Source of the DNA: Takakia lepidozioides
Taxonomy: Eukaryota; Streptophyta; Takakiopsida; Takakiales; Takakiaceae
DNA length: 64,000 nt
NCBI GenBank assembly: GCA_030704615.1
Contig: CM060732.1
Span: forward strand, 59,937,053 to 60,001,052
Direction: 5' to 3'
In this document: positions 48,641 to 59,043 of the stretch, one piece after another
How the letters are laid out: each line of letters opens with the position of its first letter
Position numbering within the stretch: the stretch's first letter is position 1
Translations under genes and position numbers: made by a program
Notes under the pieces: generated by a model
Told to the model about the DNA's origin: nothing
Databases searched by the model: none
Seen by the model: only the letters and a program-made list of their open reading frames with translations

Positions 48641-50853
48641 CCCTGAAATGTTGTCTCGGGTATCGTGGATATGGTGATGACCCCACAAAAAATATCCTCC
48701 AATATTACGCCAACCAACAATGTCTTGTGCAACCGAAGTTCAGCTGTACTTCTCCAAGAACTAGTGGCCTTACATACTTTCAATGAATCGCGAAGATGAT
48801 AAATTACTCGTATGCTCTGTATGAATTACTTTCAAAACATAATGTCCAAGTAATTGACCCTAGAGTAAGATGCTGAAAGTATCCAATTGGGGAGTAAGTA
48901 TGTGGCTCGTATGCTTTTGGAGAGTGGCTCGGTGACGAGTACGTTGATGGAGAGAGTGACGTTTTTTGTGAAATCTTCAAGAAAATAGTGTCGGGTGACC
49001 AGTCGAGGTTCATCTGTGACGGGCTGTGGTACTTCTGACGATTTACTGTAAAGCACTCGTAAACTGTTCTCCAACTGAATAACCACCAACTAACTGATTG
49101 GAGCATTCACAACCAATGTCAACAATCTTATTTACTGCTAGATGTTTGATGCTATTGTTGTTCCTGTAGCTGAATTGTATAGTAGTCGTTTTGCTACCAT
49201 TCGAACAGTATCAGGTCCCCAAAGACTGTCATATTCAGACTCCCATATCAACCACGGCCCACCATCATTGACCAATATAAAACCATCAGCTGCATGTCAG
49301 CTGAGAACTAGATCTTCCATTCATTGTATGCGACTCCAAAGAAACACCCTATCCCACAAGTAATTGGACAACAGCTTGAGATATTTCTCTGGGCTAGGAT
49401 TGAATGAACTGGAGATTTCATTCTTAGCTGATGGTTTCATGTAGGTGGTGCCTGATACCGATTTCGGAATATGGCAGTCTCAGTGGACCTGATGTTGTGG
49501 AATGGGAATAGCAAAAAGACTCATGTAGAAATCAACTACATGAACAAAGACAATATCAAACACCTTGAAGTACATATAATTGTTGAGATTGTTTGCGACG
49601 GTGTTCCTCCTTTGGCGTCCCGTCCACATGAAAACGACAAAGAATGACGCTGGAGATTGACTTCAATTGCTAACATTCTGCCTCCTGCAATGATGGATAT
49701 CAGAAATGTCAGCTCTTAGAAAAACACGCGTGATCGCGCGATGTTAATCGTTGGAGTTCCTCAAAAGAATAATGAATCTCCAAACGAAGGATATAGGAAC
49801 CAAAAAATACACCACGAGGTTGCTGTCAATTGTTAGAGATCGGATTATACAAGCAAGGAAAATGGCTTCAAACAACTTAAAGACTAGGATTTTAAGATAC
49901 TTGAACAATCCGGCAAGGGAACAAGTGACACCATCAGCCCGGATGATTTGAGTGAGTGTTATGAAACACATCAATCATCCAGGATGATGATGTGAAATAT
50001 TCTGATACGGATTATGTGAATACCTTGAGTTCCCTCGCTGTAACGGACATGAAGTAACTCACTATGCCTGCATAATCCTCACAGCTTCAAATGACAGCAT
50101 TTTCATTGTTGATTGCGTGAGCATATAAAAAACATCACTCCGACCAATGATAAGTGGCACTGTTGAGGTAATATAACACTGAGACAGTCGGCTGGAGAAC
50201 CAGGACGATGATGAAGTCCGCTTTTCCAACCACACGTGATTGCGCGACGGATCTCTGCCTCTACCACCATTGAAAACCACAACGAGCGGAGTGCATCCCG
50301 ATTTCAATCAACCACGATGGTGCTGTCAGTTCGTCAGGGAAGGAATTTCGAAGCCGCTAAAATTACTTCAATCCATTTGAAGAGAGGTTTTAACAGAGCT
50401 TCACAATCCGCACATAAACAAATGAGACGACCATCGTGGGTGCTTGAACCCGAATTCAGTCGTAGACGATGATCGTGTCACTTGGTCCCCATCGTAATAT
50501 ACATCGTAAAATTCCTTTTTTTTTAAATATTATGAAATAATTTTGAAAGTCTCGACAGTACGTTTCGCACGACCTAACAGCAGCTTCGGTCTGGATTGAG
50601 TATACAACGAACTCCTCCAGCCTCCAGCCTGATCTGTTATTGCCTCCACTGACAATGAAGTCATCCTATTTTGATAACATTTGATGGCACTGATGTTCCA
50701 TGCCAGCTCGACAAGAGGAGATATCAAAGAACCGCACGCGATCGCGCATGGTTTGTCTGAAACTTCGATGACCAACATTAAGGGCCACATGGGCTTGCAG
50801 AACATTGATAGTGTTACATAAAGAATGTGTGTAATGAACAGATCGGCCATAGT
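48641..50853. other. Intergenic, no gene seen; two palindromes
   Basis: About 2.2 kb without a supported gene. Two members of the GC-rich palindrome group lie here (49726-49743 and 50233-50247). Short - ORFs near 50530-50850 lie just past the FCP1-like gene and may be its 3' flank. Confidence 0.45.
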
Positions 50854-53336
50854 TTAATTCATCAATAATATAGAGTTGCTTCCCAAACGGCTCACACTCA
50901 AGGCATATGTGTGAGATCGCTGTCGGTTACCACTGATAGCAGAACTTTGTGCACCCGAGGAGATGGATACAGTTGGAGATTGATATAAGATATGACCAGA
51001 CACCTCACTGGTGGCTGTACTTGACGAACATAAAGCCTCGCGGTCCCTCTGCTTAGCCTTCCGCTGCCGTTCTTCTTTCTTCTCCTGTCGAATTTGATTC
51101 TGAACTTGACACTGGAATATAACTGTGTGGAAACAGCACAGAAGGGAATTGTTAAAGAAAATACAAAGATAATTGAAATATCATTGATATCACAAAAGTC
51201 ATGTGAAGTCAACATACGTATAAGTACAAATGGAGGTTAAAGTAAAACTGATGGACTACACACAAAATAGGGCAATATTAAACTACCTACCCAGATAATC
51301 AGGTTCTTTTGCGCGGTGGGTGCCAAACAGAAGCATCAATAAATCTTCCAAACCAGGACCAGTAGACGTGATTTCGATCTATCAGTGGGCCGAAAGATTT
51401 GCAGGAGTTCTTGCTAACATAATCAACAACGGACTGGGGTCCAATCAAGCCCAAGAGAAAAAACCACAATGTTTTGGTGAGATCAACCAAATCTTCCTCA
51501 TTGCTTGATTCCTTTAATGTGATTGGAAAGACTCCAGTATTCACTGGGTTTCGGAGTGCCTTGGATGGGTTATCATCGACCAGTAGAATTTGTCCCTGCC
51601 TAGCAAATTCTTTCTCACTAAATTTTACGAGAATACTCTTAATATCTTTAATAAGATATTTCATTCCAGGCTAAATATGTCCAGCTGTATCTGTGCAATG
51701 CTCGGTAGACCAAATGAAACAAATTTGTTTCATAATTTCCGGAGGAACAAAACACTCCAACATCTTGAATACAGTATCCCTTTCAGAGCAAGACCAAATC
51801 TCTACATGGAAATGAGTCAATGCAAGTCGAAGAAACTCCAGCACTCCAGGTCTTGGAACCACAAACGGTATTGCGGGCACCTGAATTGTTACTTTCCTCA
51901 AGTAGAACCTCTGTTTAAACAACTCACCTCCGGTAGGAGGTGGCCTGTAGCAAAGAAGTCCATTGACATTCAAGACCAGCAACATGCGCTTGTGTTTCCA
52001 GACATCACACATTTCTTGAATAACAACGTTCTGAACCATCCAAAAGAACCCATTAGTTTTTGTTATCTGACCCAAAATTAAAATTATTTCCAATATATCT
52101 TGCAACTCAAAAAATGCTATGACATACTTGCGTTTTGTGGTATACCTAGTGTCTATATCCTGACTCCCAAATTATGTAATATTTTGCAAAGGAGGTCCTG
52201 ACTCCTTCATTACGACATCAAATTGTGACTTGAGACAAACAAGCCCCTGAGTTGCCTACAATCACGCGCGATCGCGCGAGGTTCCTGTGTGTCAAGTTGT
52301 GTCGACACTGTAAATGATACATGTAATGATCACTAGGAAGCCAGAAACAATAAGACAAAGGACCAAGTGAAGGAGATACTTATTACATTTGCTATATTTA
52401 CCCTTCGATTTTGAGGCGGGTTCCCACTGGAGGCGGTGAATGTTGAAGGGATAAAGAACGCCAGATGTTGTTATTTCATCGTCGGACACGACCGCCGCTG
52501 ACTGTTGTGAGCTGTGATGTTTCCTTGACAGAGGACCATCCGGAATTATGGGAGGTTGGGAGTGTGCAGAAATATTTGTCGGTATTGTCGTGTGCTAACC
52601 TCAGTCGGCGAATGAGTGAGTTCAATAACCTTCTCGCTGACGGTTGACAATGGAATTCGGTTTCTTTCTTTCTGCACATCATGAACCGAATTCAAACGGA
52701 AAAAAAAGATTACCTTGGAATACAACCCCACAGAAGTTGTCGTTTCACAGGAAGGTCATACATTGCAGCTTTTTTGGCCTGGAATAAGGAAAGAAAATCA
52801 GATGATGAACGAAAACACGGTAACATAAAACGCATGGATGAAATAGAATTAAATCACCTGACTTCTCAGCAGTTGAGGTGTCCAGCCCTCGTGATCCGGT
52901 GACCCGCTTGGAATTACGACATGATGAGGAGGCAGTTCAGCGACGGTATCAACCAATGGAACCTGTTGTTCGGTAGACTCATGTAAATGCCCCATGACGG
53001 CGTCTGCAGGAAAGTGTTGGGATAAGGACGGCTCCAAAGATGATTCCTCAAGATCTTGAGAGTCTCTTTCCACTATGCAGCCAAGCCCTGTTAAATCATC
53101 GACCTTGCTAACGGTGGATTCACCATTTGACATTTTGAGCCTCGAAACAACATCCGAAAACACTGATGGGATCTTTTTCCATAATAGCAATGATCTGATT
53201 AACAACAAGTTGTCAGGTCCTTGGAAAGCTTCTGGCCTGATCATTTCTACATCGTCAACAATATCAGACGAACATGTTTCGCCAATTGGAGATGCATTTG
53301 TGGCGTGAAGAACATATTGATATGGGCATACCTGCA
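50854..53336 (-). pseudogene. FCP1/NLI-interacting-factor-like domain locus, copy B
   Basis: HAD-fold CTD-phosphatase-like gene, probably degenerate. Likely exons in gene order: about 53336-52858 (acidic, Ser-rich N-part, ending LLRSQ before GTGATT), about 52603-52412 (SDDEITTSGVLYPFNIH), the FCP1 domain about 52105-51299, and 51111-50854 (basic coiled tail VQNQIRQEKKEERQRKAKQR, stop TAA). Domain landmarks: MLLVLNVNGLLCY (51982-51959), RPGVLEFLRLALTHFHVEIW SC, and ILLVDDNPSKALRNP. The first catalytic Asp of the DxDGT loop is Asn and the second also Asn (NVNG), so phosphatase activity is unlikely. An in-frame TAG at 51671-51673 cuts the domain after CTDTAGHI; the same frame continues directly with PGMKYLIKDI. 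It is a pseudogene unless an unseen short intron removes the stop. Exon limits are approximate. A diverged paralogue lies just upstream. Confidence 0.5.
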
Positions 53337-53584
53337 ACTGAAATATATGTCAACAAAGTAATAAATTTGAGTTGGAAGAATGCGTGATCACGCATGTTTC
53401 CAAAAGGAAATCGATGGACATAAAGGAACAATGAATCATCTGACCGTTGCTTATGGATGGGCAATATAACAATTTCCATTCAAAGCAGAAGAATATTATA
53501 AGAAGACTGAAATTCTAGGGTCTTGACAATCAATATAAAGTAGTAAACTGTATCCACAACAGGTCGCGAATAGTTACTTATCAT

Positions 53585-54290
53585 TTACTCGAAAATCACG
53601 ATATTCTGAACAATATAGTCAAGAAGAGGCATGAACTGTGGATTGTTAACTTTGAAAGGTGGAAAGCCTATTCTCCTTGCTTTCAAGAAGCTCGAAACAT
53701 TCTCAAATTTCAAGAAGCCAAACAAAAAATCGCTAAGTTTGCGAAGGAAGAAATCGTCGACGTCGATGTTCTCAAAAGACTTGAGATGAAGACTAGATTC
53801 AAGAGGGTTCAACAAGCACTTCAAAGCCGTATCATCAATCACCAGAGTGTTACTCTGATTGTAATAACCTTCAGAACTCTGCCATACTTAAGGAGTGGTT
53901 TCAGGAATACAGGAGGTTGTTCTTGTCCCGATCGGTAATTTGGGTGCAGATTGCTTGGGCAAATGATACAATCTACCTACGACATGATGAACGCTGGGCG
54001 TGGAAGACCACGTATGAGCAAATCCAGAACAACATTTAAGTTTTTAAGCATCATGCAGCTCCAGATACCTAAAATGAAGTGCTTGTGTAACTCTTGCCAA
54101 ACTTCCCGGTACATTAAAGATTTGCCGATACCCAACAATAGCAGGAATTTTGTAATCAGACTCCGAAAAACGTGGAGCAGGGCCTGTGTTCTGGCGCTTC
54201 ATTATTTTGCCCAGCCCTCCATTAACGTCAAACATTATCAAGCGGGGTCCTGGTGGAGATCCAGGCTGTCGGATCTGTGAAAGATTGATA
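53585..54290 (-). pseudogene. FCP1/NLI-interacting-factor-like domain locus, copy A
   Basis: A diverged tandem paralogue of copy B. Landmarks in gene order: PPGPRLIMFDVNGGLG (about 54260-54215, first catalytic Asp kept, second Asn), then, in another frame, VWQELHKHFILGIWSC (about 54110-54067), VFLKPLLKY, and LVIDDTALKCLLNPLESS with DFLFGFLKFENVSSFL down to the stop at 53585. These line up one-for-one with copy B (HFHVEIWSC, VDDNPSKALRNP, WFFLLGLIGPQSVV). Frame changes between landmarks and a TAG after PAFIMS argue for decay, although small introns cannot be ruled out. Its 5' end abuts the retroelement at about 54300, which may have truncated it. Confidence 0.45.
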
Positions 54291-54321
54291 AAGACACTTA
54301 AATAAATCAAAGCAGGATAGA

Positions 54322-54758
54322 GTGGAGAAGAGCAGAACAACATATTCCACCAACACCCCCGCATCCACAACATCCAACCCCCCTTCTCAGCCATTTACCC
54401 CACAACATGATGAACCTAGCAATGACCCACTTCAAACCCCAAGTCAAGTACCTAATCCGCCAGACACCCCTACCCCCCCAACCTACTCCCGTAGTAACCC
54501 CCCACACAACTCCGATAACCTTGATGCCTACGTCATTGAAGCTATACTAGGAATGAAGACCCAAACATCAATTGACGCCTTTGGTGCCACCTCCGTCGAT
54601 ACATACTATCACTGCAAATGGGCTGGCTACTCCTCAGATGACAACACATGGCAGACCGAGGATGATCTGTTCAACAACACGACGAGTGTGATCCGACCTA
54701 ACCTTGCCCTTCTCACCGCCTTTCATAAATGGACAAACACCGACTACTTAGCACACAT
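54322..54758 (+). pseudogene. Chromodomain-encoding segment
   Basis: The open frame has a Pro/Thr/Ser-rich lead (TPTPPTYSRSNPP) and a clear chromodomain: LDAYVIEAILGMKTQ, then YYHCKWAGYSSDDNTW and TEDDLF. Aromatic-cage candidates are Tyr in AYVIEAI, Trp in KWAGY and Trp in DNTW. Chromodomains in plants occur in CMT/HP1 proteins and in chromoviral integrases, where they target insertion to methylated histone. Context here is retroelement-like. There is no ATG near the frame start, and the frame is cut at 54759 by the CACTA element, so it is not expected to make a complete protein. Confidence 0.6.
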
Positions 54759-55558
54759 CACTACAACAGATCGCGGTAATTATGACTGCCAAACCGTGGT
54801 AGTCATGGTTTTCTTGACTTTGACCATGACTGCAACCATGTTTTTTATAGAAATTGAACTCCCCCGCAGTTGTTCATACGACTGTACATATAAACGACTA
54901 CCTAAGTAGTCGTCTGTATGCTACTACTGCTGGCTCCGGAATGGGCGGAAGGCTGGTCACTGACAATTGACCAGATTTAGCTCACCACTGATAGTCATTT
55001 CCATAACTACAATGTACATGGATGAGGTTACATAGTCATGATGACTACTGGGGATTTTGTAATTTGGTGTGTATAAACAATTAAAATACCATATGATCAC
55101 ATAAATGACTAATGGGTGTATTGGTTAGCAGGTAGTGAATTATAACTCTTATAGTATAGAGGTTGGAGGTTCAAACTCCTCTAAGTACTATCAAATGGAT
55201 AAGATGACCCTAGGGTTAGTAGGTGAGCTAGAGATAGAACGTGGCACCTTAGATAGGCTGCCACGTGGTTTTTTTTCATTATTATAAAATATAATATGCC
55301 ACGTGGCACAACGCGGTACGACGCGACATTTTTTTTTTAATTGTTTTGAAAAGAACAAAATAATCAATTGCGCCTCGCCACTTGGCGGCGTAGCGGCGAC
55401 TACAGTATGGTATATATGACTGTAGTCATCCGAACCGTACCATCCTGTACTCATTGTATTCACTTGGTTTGCATGACTATATCATAGAAATCATATGTCC
55501 CGTTTATGACTGCAGAATAGTCATATATACAGTCTAAATATCGCGATCTGTTTTAGTG
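54759..55558 (+). mobile_element. 800-bp non-autonomous CACTA element
   Basis: The left end CACTACAACAGATCGCGGTA matches the complement of the right end, CACTAAAACAGATCGCGATA, at 18 of 20 positions. A 3-bp CAT lies immediately outside each end (54756-54758 and 55559-55561), the duplication size expected for CACTA (En/Spm) transposons. The interior has many GTAGTCAT/ATGACTA-like subterminal words and no transposase. It interrupts the retroelement's coding frame, so it is younger than that insertion. A tRNA-like T-arm (55168-55179) lies inside. Confidence 0.85.
55110..55190 (+). repeat. tRNA-like sequence inside the CACTA element
   Basis: GGTTGGAGGTTCAAACTCC contains a GGAG/CTCC T-arm with a TTCAAA loop and a B-box-like GGTTCAAACTCC (55168-55179). 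The 5' side (TTGGTTAGCAGGTAGTGA) is D-arm-like, but no acceptor-stem pairing is visible. It is best seen as a tRNA-derived or SINE fragment; a functional tRNA is unlikely. Confidence 0.4.
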
Positions 55559-56208
55559 CATCCATCAACAACACACTACCCCCACCCAACCTATAGACAA
55601 CCGATATATTCACAAGCCAATTGATCCCATATGTGCAAATCGATATAACTGAATGAAACCCGGACAAAGATATCAAACATGATCATCCATTCATCCATAT
55701 CGGCCCTCGCCTTTGCAATATCTACGCCCAACATGGCCGCTTCATTGGACTCATCCCTAACAATAGGTTAAAATGGCTCTGGAGAAGATACTCCGCTCCA
55801 CACTAAACACACCACCCGCCACTCTTCAACCCTGACAACAAGCGTCGCGTTACCGAGCTATACTGGGCTCGTAAGACTTCGCTACCGAGCTACCGACTAT
55901 ACTGGCTCGTTGACCGCTACCTTAAAGACACCCCCCCCAAGAAACCAAGATCCATCACCAAACTAGGAGGAGCATGCGCGCACCACGTCCTGCACCAAGA
56001 TATTCTCACCTTATTTATCAACACATTCCAGCTCACTCATTTATACTACTCAAGCCCACTGACATGCCCTATGGAACTTCTTACATTCTCCAGTCCACAC
56101 CACCGGGACTGTGTCTTTGGAGCCACAGGCAACGCTACCCAGCACACCTGGACAGCCCGGGGCTTTGCCCACCCCCCCCCTCGGCCCCCTCACACACAAA
56201 GCTCTTAA

Positions 56209-58015
56209 ATGGGCAAAATTAGCAGCACACTCATCCCCTTCCACTTCCACCATCCTCATCCACACAACAAAATGCCTCTTGCCCCTCTCACCCCCTGCTA
56301 CGTCTCCCGCCAGAAGTCAATCGCTACAATAGACCCAAACCAGCTTAAATATGTCCACACCCCCCCTCTCCCCAAATACCTCAACCAGAAGGAACCAACA
56401 CTAACCCTTATCTTACAGGTACAGCACCCCCTCAACACAAATGTCCCGACCCTCTTCATGCAACAGCTAGAACAATTACTCACCATCAAACATAAATTAA
56501 CAGCTATTATCCATCACCCACCTCACCTCCCCTACACCACAACACCCGTCACCCTCTCTCGGGCCAAACCAAACAAAGCCTGGAGCATAGCGGTCCCCCC
56601 CCCCCCCCCCCCCCCCCCAAAGATTACACCCACAATACCCCCTCCCCCAATCCCCCTAGTTTATCAACAAAACACCACCCCCAAATATCCCCTCATCAAC
56701 TCGCACTACACTGACAGTTCCCTCACCCAACCCGATGCGGACTATGGTATTTATCATGCAAGAACAAGGCAAGGGGTTGCCCTCCGGCTACCTGGTCAGG
56801 CTACGATCCTAAGGGCCAAACTGATGGCCATATATGATGCCCTCCTCCTGCTAGACTCCTTCCCTACTTCATCTTCACAAATAGCCTCACCTCCCTATTT
56901 CTTATCCGCAACCATATATCCCGTCCTTCTTCCCATCATCATCACCCTGATTGCAATCTCATTACAGCCATTGTTAACACTGCTATAACTATAAGACACC
57001 CAATCCAATTCCTCAAAGTCCGCTCCCACACTGGCATCCAAGGTAATGAGGAAGCGGATCTACTCGCCCAACTTGGCGTCACTAAACCCAATGTCTACCC
57101 CACGGATGACCCTATCCACATTGCCCACACTCACCCATTCTGGTTTATTCACCCCGTCCCATACCCCCCTACACCCCGACCAATACGTAATCTCTTACCC
57201 ACTCTCACCCGTGAAGCCAATAAACAAGTTGCTGACTCAATTAGCCATACAAAGGTCCATATTAAAAAATGGACCAAATCCAAAGTGTTGCACCACAAAC
57301 TCTCAAACCACTTCTGGCAAACCAAAGCTACCACTGATGCGCAAATCCGTCAAACACTCAAGTTCAGATACGCACAGTACATGGATCATCAACGTAAGCA
57401 TATTTTCTGGCCACGACTCTACCCATCACCATACTGCCCCCTGTGCTCAACGACACATCACGAATGGGATACCTGGCCCCACCTCCTTAGCCGATGCACA
57501 CACCCGGTTATTCACGGCCTACATATTACCCGACACAACCATGCAGTATGGCACCTGCATAAACTCTTCTCAAAACGTGCTGAGACACGTTGGTTCACGC
57601 TCATTAATGCTGGTACTTACGAGGGAAGACCACCAGACCACACTGTACCGCCATGGTTGCTACCATGCACATGTACCCGATCACCATGTTCCTGCCCAGT
57701 TAGACTTTGCCCAGACATACTTATTATCCAAGGTCTACCCACTATTGCCCCAGCACCTGCCTCCCCGTCCCCACAACTTACCGTCCACTTCATCGAATTT
57801 ACATTTTGCCATGATAGGTACCCTAACGACTCCATCCTTGAGAAATGACAAAAATATATCCCCCTCATCCTGGCAATTCGACAGCAGGGTTGGGCAACAA
57901 GCCCACTCACCGTTGTCACTGCCGGAACAAGGGGCGGCATCCACAACGCCAACATCAATGATATACATAATAACTTCAAAATTCCCCACAGCCCCATCCA
58001 TAAATGCTTCTAGGA
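56209..58015 (+). pseudogene. LINE-type RNase H and zinc-knuckle C-terminal region
   Basis: RNase H landmarks: HYTDSSLTQPDADYGIY (first catalytic Asp), ATILRAKLMAIYDALLLL (Lys where the catalytic Glu belongs), then after a frame change near 56850 YFIFTNSLTS (Asn for the second Asp), and VRSHTGIQGNEEADLLAQLG (last Asp kept). From 56865 one frame is open to 57848, encoding CPLCSTTHHEWDTWPHLLS, RCTHPVIHGLHITRHN (LINE-type zinc knuckle) and LTVHFIEFTFCHDRYPND. A TGA at 57846-57848 interrupts it, after which the same frame continues with YIPLILAIRQQGW and VVTAGTRGGIHNANI to a TAG at 58013. RNase H activity would be lost. A run of 24 C at 56595-56618 lies in the Pro-rich part. Confidence 0.65.
56595..56618 (+). 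repeat. Poly-C run of 24
   Basis: An uninterrupted C homopolymer in the Pro-rich part of the retroelement frame. Its length is prone to slippage and to sequencing error, so the frame across it is unreliable. Confidence 0.9.
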
Positions 58016-58183
58016 AATCCACCTCACAACACTCCCTTCCCTCCCAGCTATCATCACCAACAAACGCCAACTCGAGTCTAGTTCTTCTAACGCGCCTCCG
58101 GCTATCTGGTGTCCCTCATGACACTCTCTCTTTAGTTATATAATATATATTTATAGGGCCCATCCCCGAAAGGGGGCAGTAGC

Positions 58184-58745
58184 CACTAGAAGCATTTGTG
58201 TCATTTACCACTGAGGTAACGACTCATTTTGAGTCGTAAAAGTCAAAAAACTGGGATCGACTGGAAGTTACAAACGACTAGTTACAACAGACGTGGTAGT
58301 TGGGTTGGACATCCAATGATTGGAGTGGTAAAGGACGCAGACGCGCGAACAACTGCTCAACGATTAATGCGATTAATGCTGAAGAACCACGTGGCGTAAC
58401 CAGGCAAGCCGCCCGTGTGTCTGACCTTTTGGGTTGACTTTGACTTTTCCCTCCGGATGAGTGGACCGACTCACCGAAGCGCGGTGACACATGGACGTAG
58501 ACGTGGACGACGATGTGGACGCCGACGTGGCGGCGCCACGACGAGCAGCACTGCTACCACGTGGCCACGGGCCCGGGGCGCCACGTGGTAGTAGACCACA
58601 TAACTTGCAGTGCTACATGCCCAGTGGCAATTGCGACTGTGGAAGTTGGCGCAACCACTGCTTTACTACTTTACATGAAGTGCTCGAAATTACTTGAACA
58701 ATCATTCATAGTGATTCATGCTTTGGAGTTTTGGTGTTTGTAGTG
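58184..58745. mobile_element. Candidate second CACTA-like element
   Basis: Starts CACTAGAAGCATTTGTGTCA and, about 560 bases later, ends in TGTTTGTAGTG, whose complement is CACTACAAACA. Only the first ~11 bases match loosely (CACTA-AA-CA), and the flanking triplets AGC and AGT differ by one. The interior has ACGACTCATTTTGAGTCGT, a hairpin-like word, CCACGTGG palindromes and a degenerate GACGTGG repeat (58487-58540). It lies just past the retroelement end. Tentative. Confidence 0.35.
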
Positions 58746-58838
58746 AGTCGACTAGTAATGCCATACAAGAGAACTAATCATGCATTAGAAATGCACAAAC
58801 CATGAAAGACATGCCATGAAACAAAATGAAATGAAAAT

Positions 58839-58906
58839 GAATGAAATGAAACAAAATGGTACTTTCTTACATCTGCGGAAAGCTCAAAAAGCTTATGGGA
58901 CAAAAT
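58839..58906 (+). repeat. Dispersed repeat, second copy
   Basis: Contains ATGGTACTTTCTTACATCTG, CGGAAAGCTCAAAAAGCTTA and TGGGACAAAATG, matching the copy in LRR intron 10 at 36504-36566. An ATGAAA-rich lead of about 40 bases precedes both copies. Confidence 0.5.
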
Positions 58907-59043
58907 GAAAAACACAAAGTAAAAAAGCAGCCCAAAAGCGACTGCTGCTCTGGGGATTGCCTAAGGGTCAAGGCCTCATGCAAGTAAGCTGCCAAGCAGT
59001 TCTGATCCTCATAATGCAAGACTTCAGTGAGTTCCACGGAATA

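Larger units (their letters stand above)
54300..58150 (+). mobile_element. Decayed LINE-like retroelement with chromodomain
   Basis: A C-rich + strand coding stretch with one style of codon use, holding, in order: a Pro/Thr-rich part and chromodomain (54322-54758), a CACTA insertion (54759-55558), a broken middle (about 55560-56210), an RNase H domain (56700-57070) and a LINE-type zinc-knuckle and C-terminal tail (57070-58015). No reverse-transcriptase YxDD core is visible, so the element is incomplete or built from more than one source. It ends near the AT-rich TATATATTTATAG at 58146. No poly-A tail or target duplication was identified. Confidence 0.6.

Noticed and set aside
51913-51959. 47-base intron in the FCP1-like copy B (GTGAGT...ATTCAG)
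   Set aside because: Removing it shifts the frame away from the conserved VPRPGVLEFL; read-through keeps it open.
55110-55190. Functional tRNA gene
   Set aside because: T-arm present but 5' and 3' ends do not pair, and it lies inside a transposon.
58491-58697. Asp/Val-rich ORF as a protein
   Set aside because: Translation of a degenerate GACGTGG repeat in a transposon-like GC-rich patch.
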